The notes under the pieces are model-generated. The model saw only the letters and a program-made list of their open reading frames with translations, was not told the origin of the DNA and did not search any database. A stretch of DNA of 64,000 nucleotides from Alistipes sp. Its GTDB lineage: Bacteria > Bacteroidota > Bacteroidia > Bacteroidales > Rikenellaceae. The stretch spans positions 62,001 to 126,000 of the forward strand of contig JAFQTX010000018.1 in the NCBI GenBank assembly GCA_017408825.1, in the 5' to 3' direction. This document shows positions 24,091 through 33,854 of this stretch, in pieces (the first letter of the stretch is position 1; the number at the start of each line of letters is the position of its first letter). The translations under genes were made by a program, and so were the position numbers.

Positions 24091-24699
24091 ATGCGTATAA
24101 AGCCAACAAATATCATACGTAGCCTCTTCCCTGGTGTGATCTGGGAGGTAGATGACCCTGCGGGACTCTATCTCACGTTCGACGATGGACCTACGCCAGG
24201 TGTGACGGAGTGGATACTCAATACGCTGGATAGATACGATGCTAAGGCTACATTCTTTGTCTTGGGTAAGAACGTTGAGCTATATCCCGATCTATATCAG
24301 ATGATCCTCGACCGTGGCCACAAGATTGGCAACCACACATACTCGCACCAGAAGGGGTGGGCGATGTCGCTCGATAGATATGTCGAGGATGTAGACCTTG
24401 CTGGCGATATGTGTCATACCGAGCTCTTCCGCCCACCATACGCCCAGATAACACGTTCGCAGCTGCGCACCATCTCACAGCGCTATCGTGTGGTGCTATG
24501 GAGCGTGCTTACGCGCGACTATAATCGCAAGATCTCGCCAAAGAAGTGTCTGCGTGGTACACTCAAGGGGTTGCGTGGGGGTGATATTATCTCGTTGCAC
24601 GATAGCGCCAAGGCCTTTCGTAATATGAGCTATGTGCTACCTCAGCTACTTCGCCGAGCACGTGAGATGGGTTTAGAGTGCAAAATCTTAGAGCTATAA
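24091..24699 (+). CDS. Polysaccharide deacetylase (NodB homology, CE4)
   Basis: 202 residues, one CE4 domain. TFDDGP (about 29-34) holds the catalytic Asp and a metal Asp, HTYSHQ (about 78-83) the two metal-binding His, FRPPYAQ (about 116-122) the third conserved strand, and SLHDS (about 169-173) the late His. The enzyme removes acetyl groups from N-acetylhexosamine polymers such as peptidoglycan. No clear signal peptide is visible, so the site of action is uncertain. The ubiX gene begins one base after its stop. Confidence 0.9.
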   Translation: MRIKPTNIIRSLFPGVIWEVDDPAGLYLTFDDGPTPGVTEWILNTLDRYDAKATFFVLGKNVELYPDLYQMILDRGHKIGNHTYSHQKGWAMSLDRYVEDVDLAGDMCHTELFRPPYAQITRSQLRTISQRYRVVLWSVLTRDYNRKISPKKCLRGTLKGLRGGDIISLHDSAKAFRNMSYVLPQLLRRAREMGLECKILEL

Positions 24700-24700
24700 T

Positions 24701-25249
24701 ATGAATGTCATCTTTGCTATAACAGGAGCCAGCGGAGCTATCTATGCACGCCAGACACTTATGCTGCTTCTCGACCACCCTCGCGTGAAGAACATAGCGA
24801 TTATTATGAGTGATAATGCCCGTGAGGTGATCGAGGCGGAGAAGATTATGCTCCCCGAATGTGAGAATATCGAGATATACAACAATGACGATATGTGGTC
24901 GTCGGTAGCCAGTGGCTCGGCACGCTGGGATGCTATGATTGTTGTCCCCGCATCTATGGGCACAGTAGGGCGCATAGCCTCGGGGGTGTCGCAGTCGCTC
25001 ATAGAGCGTGCTGCCGATGTGATGCTCAAGGAGCGTCGCAAACTTGTCCTTGTGGTGCGTGAAGCGCCATACTCGCTTATCCATCTACGCAATATGACAA
25101 CGATCACTGAGGCCGGAGGCATAATCTTTCCCGCCTCGCCCTCGTTCTACTTCAATCCTCAAAATATTGAGGCTTTGACGATGACAGTAAGCACACGTGC
25201 CGTAGAGCTTCTTGGTATTCAGGTTCCGCATCGAGAGTGGGGCATGTAA
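24701..25249 (+). CDS. ubiX: Flavin prenyltransferase UbiX
   Basis: 182 residues, a normal UbiX flavoprotein: AITGASGAIYARQ at the N-terminus binds the FMN phosphate, VVPASMGTVGRIASG and the late E-R-R-K-L-V-L-V-V-R-E-A-P-Y/H segment are hallmarks. It attaches a dimethylallyl group to FMN to make prenyl-FMN for UbiD-type decarboxylases; no ubiD is in the window. One base from the deacetylase gene, probably cotranscribed, with no obvious functional link. Confidence 0.92.
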   Translation: MNVIFAITGASGAIYARQTLMLLLDHPRVKNIAIIMSDNAREVIEAEKIMLPECENIEIYNNDDMWSSVASGSARWDAMIVVPASMGTVGRIASGVSQSLIERAADVMLKERRKLVLVVREAPYSLIHLRNMTTITEAGGIIFPASPSFYFNPQNIEALTMTVSTRAVELLGIQVPHREWGM

Positions 25250-25285
25250 TCTGCTCGCACGGTGTAGCGCCCACTAATTCAGTAG

Positions 25286-25330
25286 AAAAGAGTGGAGGTG
25301 ACTAAAAGTTAATTAGTCACCTCCATTTTG
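25286..25330. terminator. Bidirectional terminator between ubiX and sdhB
   Basis: 12-bp perfect stem TGGAGGTGACTA (25293-25304) / TAGTCACCTCCA (25314-25325), flanked by AAAAG on the left and TTTTG on the right, between convergent genes. Confidence 0.8.
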
Positions 25331-25334
25331 TTAT

Positions 25335-25454
25335 GAGGTTGAATAAAAAGATGTAGTTTTAGGCCTGCGAAGCCCGAAAAAGCGGAGTTTACTAAGCGTA
25401 AATGAGCATTTTGAGGGCGAGCATAACGACAAAATACACTTTTTATTCAACCTC
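25335..25454 (-). repeat. 120-bp palindromic element with TGCTC/TCCGC internal loop, copy A
   Basis: Outer arms GAGGTTGAATAAAAAG (25335-25350) and CTTTTTATTCAACCTC (25439-25454) are exact 16-bp inverted repeats. Between them, on the minus strand, TTTGTCGTTATGCTCGCC, then AAAA-TGCTC-ATTTAC-GCTTA-GTAAAC-TCCGC-TTTT, then GGCTTCGCAGGCC. The same 85-base core returns at 57734-57815 with different stems. Confidence 0.75.
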
Positions 25455-25491
25455 TTTTTGTATCGAGGGTCATACGACCCATTGACTCCAA

Positions 25492-26235
25492 TTAGTCCTT
25501 AAGTTTCGCTGCGAGGAACTCACGGTTGAGGCGAGCAATGTGAGCGATAGAGATTGACTTGGGACACTGAGCCTGACAAGCACCTGTGTTAGTACAGTTA
25601 CCGAAGCCGAGCTCATCCATCTTAGCAACCATCGCCTTAGCACGACGAGCACCCTCTACACGGCCCTGAGGCAACTTAGCGAGTGACGATACACGTGCAG
25701 CAACGAACAACATTGCCGAGCCGTTCTTACAAGTTGCAGCACAAGCACCACAACCTACGCAAGCAGCAGCATCCATACTCTCGTCGGCGTCAGCCTTAGG
25801 AATAGGAATAGCGTTACCATCAGGAACAGAGTTGGTACGTACTGAGATGAAACCACCAGCCTGCAAAATCTTATCGTAAGCACCACGATCTACTACGAGG
25901 TCACGGATTACGGGGAATGCAGCCGAGCGCCATGGCTCGATAGTGATTGTTGAGCCATCCTTGAACTTACGCATATACATCTGGCAAGTGGTTACTGCCT
26001 GTGATGGGCCATGAGCGTGGCCATTGATGTGCATCGAACACATACCGCAGATACCCTCACGGCAGTCGTGGTCGAAAGCTACTGGCTCCTTACCCTCGTG
26101 GATAAGGTTGTTGTTCAGGATGTCCATCATCTCGAGGAATGATGTGTCAGCCGAGATGTCATTAACCTGGTAGGTCTCGAATGCACCCTGTGACTTAGCG
26201 TCCTTTTGACGCCATATCTTTAATGTAAAATTCAT
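25492..26235 (-). CDS. sdhB: Fumarate reductase/succinate dehydrogenase iron-sulfur subunit
   Basis: 247 residues. A [2Fe-2S] ferredoxin domain (CREGICGMC ... C, about 59-83) precedes a C-terminal bi-cluster domain with [12 protein letters not shown] (about 147-158) and [15 protein letters not shown] (about 215-229). Bacteroides-type b enzyme: moves electrons between the flavoprotein and the haem b membrane anchor. In fermenting Bacteroidales the operating direction is fumarate reduction to succinate. Last gene of the CAB operon; it ends 38 bases from the palindromic repeat. Confidence 0.93.
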   Translation of the reverse strand: MNFTLKIWRQKDAKSQGAFETYQVNDISADTSFLEMMDILNNNLIHEGKEPVAFDHDCREGICGMCSMHINGHAHGPSQAVTTCQMYMRKFKDGSTITIEPWRSAAFPVIRDLVVDRGAYDKILQAGGFISVRTNSVPDGNAIPIPKADADESMDAAACVGCGACAATCKNGSAMLFVAARVSSLAKLPQGRVEGARRAKAMVAKMDELGFGNCTNTGACQAQCPKSISIAHIARLNREFLAAKLKD

Positions 26236-26269
26236 AATTCAGTTTTTATTAAAGTGTTACGTCAAAAAG

Positions 26270-28216
26270 TTAGTCTTTGTAGTTACGCTGTGCACGGTGT
26301 ACAAACTCGTAGTCGAGGTTCTCGATAGTCATCTCAGGAACATTGTCGATACCCTTGTACTCCCAAACAGCGGCGTAAGCGAACTTGTCGTCGTGACGCA
26401 ATGCCTCGCCATCCTCGGTCTGGTGCTCAGAGCGGAAGTGACCACCGCAAGACTCCTCACGGTTCAAGGCGTCACGTGCCATAAGCTCACCAAGCTCGAG
26501 GAAGTCCTCAAGACGGAGAGCCTTCTCAAGCTCAACGTTGAACGACTCGTTAGTACCTACCAACTTAAGATCCTTGTAGAACTCCTTGCGAAGTGCCTGG
26601 ATCTCAACGATAGCCTTCTCCAACGACTCCTTGGTACGTGCCATACCTACGTTGTCCCACATGATAAGACCAAGACGCTTGTGGATGTCATCAACAGACT
26701 GGTTACCCTTGATAGCGAACAGACGCTCGATACGTGCACGAACACCTGCCTCAGCCTCGTCAAAGGCCTTTGTGTCGGTCTTAACCTTAGGAGCCTGAAT
26801 CTTCTTCGATAGGTAGTCACCGATAGTGTAAGGCAATACGAAGTAACCATCAGCCAAGCCCTGCATAAGAGCTGAAGCACCAAGACGGTTAGCACCGTGG
26901 TCTGAGAAGTTAGCCTCGCCGATAGCGTACAAACCAGGGATAGTGGTCATAAGGTTGTAATCAACCCAGATACCACCCATTGTGTAGTGTACAGCAGGGA
27001 AGATCTGCATAGGCTGCTCGTATGGGTTCACGTCGGTGATCTCCTCGTACATATCGAAGAGGTTACCATAGCGCTGCTTGATGGTCTCCTTACCAAGACG
27101 CTCGATTGCGGTCTTGAAGTCGAGGAATACGGCCAAACCTGTCTCGTTCACACCGTAGCCAGCATCGCAACGCTCCTTGGCAGCACGTGAAGCAACGTCA
27201 CGTGGCACGAGGTTACCGAACGCAGGATAACGACGCTCGAGATAGTAGTCACGATCCTCCTCAGCGATGTCTGATGGGAGCTTAGTACCCTTGCGGATAG
27301 CCTCTACATCCTCCATCTTCTTTGGAACCCAGATACGGCCGTCGTTACGCAATGACTCAGACATAAGCGTAAGCTTAGACTGCTGAGTACCGTGTACAGG
27401 GATACAGGTAGGGTGGATCTGTGTGAAACATGGGTTAGCAAAGCCTGCACCCTTACGGTAGCACTGGAATGCTGCTGAGCCGTTTGATGCCATAGCATTT
27501 GTCGAGAGGAAGAATACGTTACCGTAGCCACCTGTTGCAATAACAACAGCGTGAGCACCGTGACGCTCAATCTCGCCTGTTACGAGGTTACGTGCGATGA
27601 TACCGCAAGCCTCGCCATTCTCGATAACGATGTCCAACATCTCGTGACGTGGGTATGACTTCACAGAGCCTGCTGCGATCTCCTTGTTAAGAGCTGCATA
27701 AGCACCGAGCAAGAGCTGCTGACCGGTCTGGCCACGAGCATAGAACGTACGTGATACCTGAGCACCACCGAACGAACGGTTTGCCAACAAGCCACCGTAC
27801 TCACGTGCGAAAGGTACACCCTGAGCTACGCACTGGTCGATAATGAGGTTCGAAACCTCAGCAAGACGGTATACATTAGCCTCACGTGCACGATAGTCAC
27901 CACCCTTGATAGTATCGTAGAATAGACGATATACTGAGTCGTTATCGTTCTGATAGTTCTTAGCTGCGTTGATACCACCCTGTGCTGCAATAGAGTGAGC
28001 ACGACGTGGTGAGTCAGAGATGCAGAAGATCTTTACGTTGTAGCCGAGCTCGCCGAGTGAAGCAGCTGCAGAAGCACCACCAAGACCGGTACCTACAACG
28101 ATGATATCCAACTTACGCTTATTAGCTGGGCTAACTACCTTGATAGCAGCCTTGTGGTTGCTCCACTTCTGGGCCAATTCACCAGCAGGAGTTTTAGCAT
28201 CTAATTTATAAGCCAT
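26270..28216 (-). CDS. sdhA: Fumarate reductase/succinate dehydrogenase flavoprotein subunit
   Basis: 648 residues. [17 protein letters not shown] near residue 42 is the FAD Rossmann loop, [14 protein letters not shown] (about 93-106) holds the covalent FAD histidine, and [11 protein letters not shown] and [23 protein letters not shown] are typical of the B. subtilis/Wolinella branch. Catalyses fumarate/succinate interconversion on the cytoplasmic side. 34 bases upstream of sdhB and 42 downstream of sdhC. Confidence 0.95.
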   Translation of the reverse strand: MAYKLDAKTPAGELAQKWSNHKAAIKVVSPANKRKLDIIVVGTGLGGASAAASLGELGYNVKIFCISDSPRRAHSIAAQGGINAAKNYQNDNDSVYRLFYDTIKGGDYRAREANVYRLAEVSNLIIDQCVAQGVPFAREYGGLLANRSFGGAQVSRTFYARGQTGQQLLLGAYAALNKEIAAGSVKSYPRHEMLDIVIENGEACGIIARNLVTGEIERHGAHAVVIATGGYGNVFFLSTNAMASNGSAAFQCYRKGAGFANPCFTQIHPTCIPVHGTQQSKLTLMSESLRNDGRIWVPKKMEDVEAIRKGTKLPSDIAEEDRDYYLERRYPAFGNLVPRDVASRAAKERCDAGYGVNETGLAVFLDFKTAIERLGKETIKQRYGNLFDMYEEITDVNPYEQPMQIFPAVHYTMGGIWVDYNLMTTIPGLYAIGEANFSDHGANRLGASALMQGLADGYFVLPYTIGDYLSKKIQAPKVKTDTKAFDEAEAGVRARIERLFAIKGNQSVDDIHKRLGLIMWDNVGMARTKESLEKAIVEIQALRKEFYKDLKLVGTNESFNVELEKALRLEDFLELGELMARDALNREESCGGHFRSEHQTEDGEALRHDDKFAYAAVWEYKGIDNVPEMTIENLDYEFVHRAQRNYKD

Positions 28217-28258
28217 AGTATATTTCAGTTTTTATTGTTATCAAAATGATGGTGGAGA

Positions 28259-28999
28259 TTAGTGTGCTGGATGCCAGTTAGCCATCTCTGTGAAGTACTC
28301 GCCGCTCTTGAAGTAGCATACCACAACTACGATAGCAAAGCCGAGGAAGATAAGAGTAGCTACGATGTTAGCCAAGCACTTAAGGCGTGGGTACCAAGTG
28401 TCGTTTGCGAAACCAGCGGTCTGGAACATCGACCATACACCGTGAGTGAGGTGGAACCACAACGCTGCGAACCACAAGAGGTAGATAACTACGTTGTACC
28501 ACTTAGAGAATGTGAATGCCATAAGTAGAGCACCATTTGCAGGGTGAGCAGTAGCTGTCACACCATCGAGAGTGAGTGTAGCATACTCACAACCAGCAAC
28601 CTCTACAAGCTGCATCTTTGACCAGAAGTGCACAAGGTGAAGACCGAGGCCAAGGATTACGATCATGCCCAAGACGAGCATATTCTTAGAGGCCCAAGAC
28701 ACGCCCTTCTCCTGAACGGTAACAGCGTAGCGCTGCTTACCACGAGCACGGTAGTTGTTGATAGTAAGGATGAAGGCATAAACGAAGTGTACAAGTACAC
28801 CTGCTGCCAAGAGAGCTGTTCCTGCAAGAGCATACCAGTTTGCACCGAGGAACTCGCAAATAAGGTTGTAACCCTCACGGCTGAAGATCATCGTAAGGTT
28901 CATTGACATGTGGAAAAGGATGAAGAGTACGAGGAAGCATCCCGAAATACTCATAACAAGTTTCTTTCCCACTGATGAATTAGTTAAAAAACATCCCAT
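28259..28999 (-). CDS. sdhC: Fumarate reductase/succinate dehydrogenase cytochrome b subunit
   Basis: 246 residues from the ATG at 28999, which gives the expected MGCFLTNSSVGKKLVMSISG opening; the frame is open to 29128 but that part reads like leader. Five membrane helices with four histidines for two haem b groups (H in FILFHMSMN, LVHFVYA, LHLVHFW and FHLTHGVW). This is the single-subunit anchor of type B enzymes, which link quinol oxidation to fumarate reduction. First gene of the operon. Confidence 0.9.
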   Translation of the reverse strand: MGCFLTNSSVGKKLVMSISGCFLVLFILFHMSMNLTMIFSREGYNLICEFLGANWYALAGTALLAAGVLVHFVYAFILTINNYRARGKQRYAVTVQEKGVSWASKNMLVLGMIVILGLGLHLVHFWSKMQLVEVAGCEYATLTLDGVTATAHPANGALLMAFTFSKWYNVVIYLLWFAALWFHLTHGVWSMFQTAGFANDTWYPRLKCLANIVATLIFLGFAIVVVVCYFKSGEYFTEMANWHPAH

Positions 29000-29094
29000 A
29001 GCGTAAAAATTTTGTTTATATTTGTAAATAGTTTGTTTGCTAATTGTCGTTTGGGGTTGATAGCTCTTGGCACATAACGCACCAAATGCTACCG

Positions 29095-29102
29095 CAAAGA
29101 TA
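29095..29102 (-). promoter_or_regulatory. -7 box for the sdhCAB operon
   Basis: TATCTTTG on the minus strand, 96 bases before the chosen start. No -33 TTTG at good spacing, so moderate support. A plus-strand TATATTTG occurs at about 29026-29033 as well. Confidence 0.45.
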
Positions 29103-29187
29103 AGAATTGTTTGCAAAATAACAAGCATTTTACCCGCTTGGAGGGGTTAAAACCGTAGAAAATTCGATAAATTCAACATTATTTTGT

Positions 29188-29727
29188 ATGCCGGCAATGA
29201 AAAAGGAGATTCGTAGAGAGGTGCGACGACGTATCTCGGAGCTCTCAGCTGAGCAGATGGCTATGGCTGCAGAGTCAATTTTTATCCAAATTGAGAAACT
29301 GCAAATATTCAACAAGGCACACAGCATAGCGCTCTTTGCATCGATGCACGATGAGGTGCCCACCGACTTCGCATTGAGGCGTTGGTCCGAGCTCGGTAAA
29401 CGCATTGTTGTGCCACGTGTCGAGGGTGATGTAATGCGCTTCTACGACTACTCGCCCGAGCGTATGCGCACGGGTGCTTTTGGCATTTTAGAGCCCGAGG
29501 GTGATGTGGAGTGTAGGCCCGAGGAGATCGACCTTATCATCGTGCCGGCGCGTGCCTTTACCACCCGTGGCGAGAGGCTCGGTCGTGGCGGAGGATTTTA
29601 TGATAAGTATATGTCACAGAGAGAGTTTCGTGCTGCGAAAGTAGGCATAGCATTCGGATGTCAGATATTCGACGAGCTGCCTTGCGATGAGCACGATATA
29701 TGTGTAGACGAGGTAGTTACGGAGTAA
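29188..29727 (+). CDS. 5-formyltetrahydrofolate cyclo-ligase
   Basis: 179 residues, the normal size. MKKEIRREVRRR opens the substrate/ATP-binding helix; the C-terminal RLGRGGGFYDKYM (about 130-142) is the family signature for ATP and folate. It turns 5-formyl-THF into 5,10-methenyl-THF in one-carbon metabolism. Monocistronic. Convergent with the BamA-like gene; the hairpin element E4 lies between. Confidence 0.92.
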   Translation: MPAMKKEIRREVRRRISELSAEQMAMAAESIFIQIEKLQIFNKAHSIALFASMHDEVPTDFALRRWSELGKRIVVPRVEGDVMRFYDYSPERMRTGAFGILEPEGDVECRPEEIDLIIVPARAFTTRGERLGRGGGFYDKYMSQREFRAAKVGIAFGCQIFDELPCDEHDICVDEVVTE

Positions 29728-29745
29728 GGATTGGGATAAAGAGAC

Positions 29746-29874
29746 AAATTTGTTGTCAGAAGGGTTTGGATTTGGTCTCGACATGAAATTAGCCCGGATG
29801 GGAGATACTTAGCGTATTTCTCATTCGGGCTAATGATTGAGAGGCCGAAAACGCCCCCTTATTACGACAAATTA
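29746..29874 (-). repeat. Stop-codon hairpin element, copy E4 (after the BamA-like gene)
   Basis: On the minus strand it begins with the stop codon of the BamA-like gene, TAATTTGTCGTAATAAGGGG, and ends CCCTTCTGACAACAAATTT. The core 29788-29834 is ATTAGCCCG...CGGGCTAAT around ATGAGAAATACGCTAAGTATCTCCCAT-like inner stem. Related to units R1/R4 (shared CTCAATCATT). Likely bidirectional terminator. Confidence 0.7.
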
Positions 29875-31329
29875 GAATAGGTATCCAGTGTTGATATAGA
29901 ATGCACCTTTGCCATCCTGATTCTTGATGAATGGGTCTTTGCTGAAGCGGCTCACTGGCATACCATACTCGAACGCAACGATAAAGTTCTGGTTCATAAT
30001 GAAGCGTAGACCAGCACCCACGGTGATGTGTGGGCGGTCGGCATCGGCACCTTGCTTCATATATGCGTCATACTCAGCACGATACTGCTCCTCGCCACGG
30101 AACGTCATATCACGACCTTTGGTCACCATCGTACCGTCGCTAAAGAGACTTAGGCCGAAGGCGATATTCTGCTTCCATAGTGGGAAACTCACGAATCGCC
30201 AGCGTAGCTCGGCGTTGTACGATGCCATATCAAGACCCTGCACACGGTTACGCATAATACCACGAATTGTTCGATAGCCACCCATACCATCACGGTCGTA
30301 GGCCTGACCTACGGTGGTGATATATGGCAGGATGTAGTATGGAGCATCCTTGCCGAAAGTACCCTCATAGTTAAGACGATAGGCAAACGTAAGGATGTCG
30401 TTCTTCACAATAGGTACATAGTGGCGGAATGTTAGCGAGTATTTGTAGTATGGATTTGTTGTGCCGAGCCACTTAGGGGCTAAGATAAGGTGGCCCTCGG
30501 CCCAGATACCACGTGAAGGTGCGCCCTCCTTGTCACGTGTGTCGAACAACAAGCCAAGACGTACTGTGCTGTTGATGCCTCCCCACGCCTCCTCCTCAGA
30601 GATAAGGCCCCAGCGTCGATACATATCGAAGATCGTAGACTCATATCTTGGGTCTGCGGGGTCGGTGGGGAACATCTTATTCTCCTCCTTGCCCTTGTTG
30701 ATCTTGTCGAAGTTAAGCGCTCCCTGGTTCTTGTATCCCTGCTTGAAGTAGCTGAAGTGGTAGCCAGCCTCCCAGAAGAATTTCTTATCCCAGATGTTAC
30801 CCACAAAGTCGGTCTTGGCCAGCACCTGAAGACGCTGCAAGCGGTATTTTGGTGTGTAGATAAAGTCGTTTGGATTCTTCTTATCCTTACCCAAGGCCAC
30901 CTTCTCGGCATCGTAGTGCGACATATAGCCGTTGAAGCCGTAGAAGTCCATTGCATTATCGTTGGTGAAGGTCACGGCCGACGACCAGCGCACACCAGGG
31001 ATGAGCGTCTTGTTGTCGTACCAGAAGATAAGCTGCATAGAGCCCTTCGTGAACCATGACGCCTCCATATACCAGTGTGACATAGGGTTAGGATAGGTCG
31101 AGCCATCACCATAGTTGTAGATGTTGAGCAGTGCACCAAGCTGGAAACCCTTGTCGGCATCGAATGCTACGGCAGGTAGTGGTCCAAAGTTAAGGCCGGT
31201 CTTGACAATCTCCTTCTTCTGCTTTGGGCTGTTGGTCTCTGTCTTAGCCTCGGTGTTCGCCTCCTGGGCGGTAAGTGTTGTGGTTAGTAGTGCGGCAACG
31301 AGTGTTGCAACGAGAGTTCTAAACTTCAT
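29872..31329 (-). CDS. BamA/Omp85-like outer-membrane protein
   Basis: 485 residues. A signal peptide (cleavage near LTAQEA, about 22) and a hydrophilic stretch lead into a beta-barrel ending in INTGYLF, with a terminal Phe. The barrel has the Omp85 hallmark G-G-Y-R-T-I-R-G (about 350-357; the VRGF/Y loop equivalent) and repeated amphipathic strands (YYKYSLTFRHY, YAYRLNYEG). No POTRA domains fit before it, so it is a short 'surface antigen D15-like' variant and not BamA itself. Last of three leftward genes (BASS, acyltransferase, this). Its TAA stop is inside element E4. Confidence 0.8.
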   Translation of the reverse strand: MKFRTLVATLVAALLTTTLTAQEANTEAKTETNSPKQKKEIVKTGLNFGPLPAVAFDADKGFQLGALLNIYNYGDGSTYPNPMSHWYMEASWFTKGSMQLIFWYDNKTLIPGVRWSSAVTFTNDNAMDFYGFNGYMSHYDAEKVALGKDKKNPNDFIYTPKYRLQRLQVLAKTDFVGNIWDKKFFWEAGYHFSYFKQGYKNQGALNFDKINKGKEENKMFPTDPADPRYESTIFDMYRRWGLISEEEAWGGINSTVRLGLLFDTRDKEGAPSRGIWAEGHLILAPKWLGTTNPYYKYSLTFRHYVPIVKNDILTFAYRLNYEGTFGKDAPYYILPYITTVGQAYDRDGMGGYRTIRGIMRNRVQGLDMASYNAELRWRFVSFPLWKQNIAFGLSLFSDGTMVTKGRDMTFRGEEQYRAEYDAYMKQGADADRPHITVGAGLRFIMNQNFIVAFEYGMPVSRFSKDPFIKNQDGKGAFYINTGYLF

Positions 31330-31333
31330 AGCT

Positions 31334-32665
31334 CTATTTTGTAAATATTATTTCACGAATCTTTGCGTAGATGTCACGTAACTCCTTGAAGCGGTGGAGC
31401 TTCACATCGGACTTAAGTAGTCGCATAAGGCGATATACCTCGTGGGCAATGATGGGTGCTGGGAGCGCAGCAAGTGTGATGGGGAGTGCCAACTGCCAGG
31501 GGAGGAAGATGTATGCCAGCACCGAATATATGATCATCAGCACGGGCCATAGCACCAGGTTGATAAGATACTGTACCGAGTTGCGGAATGCCTGGTCCTT
31601 GAACAGCTTGAATAGCTGGTGACACACCAACGTGAGTGGTAGTGTGAGGATTGTGGCTGGTAGCAAGTAGGGTAGCAGCAGTATGAGTATTATGGTGCGC
31701 ACCGTGCGAGAAAGCAGCGGGTGGTTTACCGTTATCGACGAGAGGCTTATATGGTGGCTATGTCGAAGCTCCGAGGCTCGGTGGCCCAGAGTCATTAGCT
31801 CTGCATAGAGCTCGGGATTATTTGCCTTTAAGTAGTCGATATGCTTGACTGTCATATTGTTAGCCGCAAAGTGAGCATCTAAGCCACGAAGCCTGCCAAG
31901 CTCCTTGTCGCTACGCAGATGTCGCACCTGCATACGTGCTACGGCGGCGCAAATCTCATATACTGCGTCGTAGTTCTCGTCGTTGGGGATGTAGAATATC
32001 TGACGCTTCATACGCTCGTCGAGCAGCTCCTTGAGCATATTCATCTGCTCAGCAGAGCTTATCGAGCTATTCTTGGTGATGAACTCCCCCACGTTGATAG
32101 GCTCGCCAATAGCCACACGTACCGTTGAGCGGAAGCGGAAGAAGTTGCCATAGCGCAGGCCTACGGGCACGATATATAGCGGCATATCGGGCATAAGCTC
32201 CTGAGCCTGAAAGGCGATGCGGAAGATGCCCTTGGATAGCGGTAGCGACGAATATTTGGTCTGGTGCGTGCCCTCGGGGAAGATGCAGAAGGGCACATTG
32301 TCGCGTAGTACGTCTACGGCCTTTTCAATCGTCTCATTGTTTTTGCGCACCTCATCCATACCATCTCTCATACGCATAATAGGCATAATCTTGAGGAAGG
32401 TGAGTATCTTGGCAAAACGAGGATTGCGGAAGATGTCGGCACGTGCCACAAAGACCTTTGGACGGTGGTCCATGGCGAGGATCACCAGTGCATCCATTAG
32501 GGCATTGGTGTGGTTTGGAGCAAAGATTATAGCACCATCCTTGGGTAGGTGTTCACGTCCTACATATTTGATGGTGCGATACGATAGCTTCAGCACTAAG
32601 TCTACATAGTAGCGCAGAAAGCTATACAGTGGGTCGTACTCCTGTATCTTACGCTTGCGTGCCAT
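31334..32665 (-). CDS. 1-acyl-glycerol-3-phosphate acyltransferase-like protein
   Basis: 443 residues. The N-terminal 230 residues are a PlsC domain: NHTNALMD (His52, Asp58; one residue longer than the textbook HX4D, as in Gpt2/Sct1-like relatives), FVARADIF, and FPEGTHQ (about 124-130). The C-terminal half has two or three membrane helices (about 325-350, 360-400). It adds an acyl chain to lysophospholipid or glycerol phosphate in phospholipid synthesis. It starts 6 bases after the BASS gene and ends 4 before the BamA-like gene. Confidence 0.85.
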   Translation of the reverse strand: MARKRKIQEYDPLYSFLRYYVDLVLKLSYRTIKYVGREHLPKDGAIIFAPNHTNALMDALVILAMDHRPKVFVARADIFRNPRFAKILTFLKIMPIMRMRDGMDEVRKNNETIEKAVDVLRDNVPFCIFPEGTHQTKYSSLPLSKGIFRIAFQAQELMPDMPLYIVPVGLRYGNFFRFRSTVRVAIGEPINVGEFITKNSSISSAEQMNMLKELLDERMKRQIFYIPNDENYDAVYEICAAVARMQVRHLRSDKELGRLRGLDAHFAANNMTVKHIDYLKANNPELYAELMTLGHRASELRHSHHISLSSITVNHPLLSRTVRTIILILLLPYLLPATILTLPLTLVCHQLFKLFKDQAFRNSVQYLINLVLWPVLMIIYSVLAYIFLPWQLALPITLAALPAPIIAHEVYRLMRLLKSDVKLHRFKELRDIYAKIREIIFTK

Positions 32666-32671
32666 AGGGTG

Positions 32672-33631
32672 TTATGCTATATTACTGCGACGGAATATCG
32701 ACGACACGATAAGGCCAGAAACGATGTGCCATACGCCCCAAAGAGCTGTGATAAGCACCATACCTCCATTGTGCTCCCATACCTCTGGAGGAAAGATCGC
32801 TGGGTTGAACAATAGAGTAAGGCCGAGGCCCGAGTTCTGAATACCCACCTCGATGGTTAGCGAGTGGCGGTCAATTGCGGGTAGGTGCATTAGTTTCGCA
32901 CCAAAGAAACCTGTGCATAGAGCCGTGGCGTTGTGAGCGATAACCACCGTCAATATCACAAGTATGCTCCAGTATACGCTTGGATCAAGGGCTGCAAGCA
33001 CCTGCTTTAGAGATACTATCACCATACCCAAGAAGAGTAGGATAGAGAGTACCTGGAGGGGCTTCATAATCTTATCGGCGGCCTTTGGTAGATAGTGTGA
33101 GAAGATCATGCCGAGGATGATTGGAATACCCAAGATAAGCAGGATCTGCATTAGCATATCTGCAAATGGGATCTCGAGCGTTGGGATGTCGTTATGTAGT
33201 GTTGCATAGCGGCTATAGATCGTGCCCCACAACCAGAAGTTGAGCGGTGTAACCAATGGTGCAAACACCGTTGTGATGGCTGTCATTGATACCGAGAGCT
33301 CGACATTACCCTTCGATAGCGACGACATAAAGTTCGAGATATTGCCGCCAGGGCACGATGCCACCAAGATCATACCGATTGCCACCATAGGGGTGATAAA
33401 TGGGTTGAGAACGATGGCCAGGAGGCAGGTCATTGCGGGGAGGGCTATCCACTGTAGAGTGATACCGGTAATCACCGACTTTGGGTTGCGGAATACATCC
33501 TTGAAGGTCTGCATCTTAATACCCAGCGCTACGCCGAACATTACGATTGCTAAGATGATATTCACCAAAAACATCTCCTGTGCGCCAAGGTTAATTTTCA
33601 GGGCATCCAGACTTGCCAATATCTCTTTCAT
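32672..33631 (-). CDS. Bile acid:sodium symporter family (BASS) transporter
   Basis: 319 residues, nine or ten membrane helices. Two discontinuous crossover regions of the family are readable: the first around SCPGGNISNFMSSLSKGN (about 115-132) and the second around EVGIQNSGLGLTLLF (about 265-279). Substrate cannot be told; members move bile acids, pyruvate, pantothenate or other organic anions with Na+. First gene of the three-gene leftward transcript. Confidence 0.88.
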   Translation of the reverse strand: MKEILASLDALKINLGAQEMFLVNIILAIVMFGVALGIKMQTFKDVFRNPKSVITGITLQWIALPAMTCLLAIVLNPFITPMVAIGMILVASCPGGNISNFMSSLSKGNVELSVSMTAITTVFAPLVTPLNFWLWGTIYSRYATLHNDIPTLEIPFADMLMQILLILGIPIILGMIFSHYLPKAADKIMKPLQVLSILLFLGMVIVSLKQVLAALDPSVYWSILVILTVVIAHNATALCTGFFGAKLMHLPAIDRHSLTIEVGIQNSGLGLTLLFNPAIFPPEVWEHNGGMVLITALWGVWHIVSGLIVSSIFRRSNIA

Positions 33632-33688
33632 AAAATATTATTTTATGGACCACCTATCTATGGCCCGTTGAGTGTAGACTAAACTCCA

Positions 33689-33696
33689 CAAATATA
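33689..33696 (-). promoter_or_regulatory. -7 box for the BASS transcript
   Basis: TATATTTG on the minus strand, 57 bases before the ATG. Confidence 0.5.
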
Positions 33697-33821
33697 CGCA
33701 AATTTATGTCAATATGTCGTTATTTGTGAACTGAACAGATTATTTTAAGTATAAATACCTATTATTCGCCGAGCTCTGCAACAACTTGTAAATGTGGAGT
33801 CTAATTTCTCGAATTATATCT

Positions 33822-33829
33822 TATCTTTG
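33822..33829 (+). promoter_or_regulatory. -7 box for the DUF819 gene
   Basis: TATCTTTG, 25 bases before the ATG at 33855. Confidence 0.55.
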
Positions 33830-33854
33830 TGACAACTATTAATCTCAGGTTGCT

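Noticed and set aside
28999..29128. Longer sdhC start at 29128
   Set aside because: Adds a hydrophobic segment plus charged leader not seen in the family; ATG 28999 gives the usual LTNSSVGKK opening.
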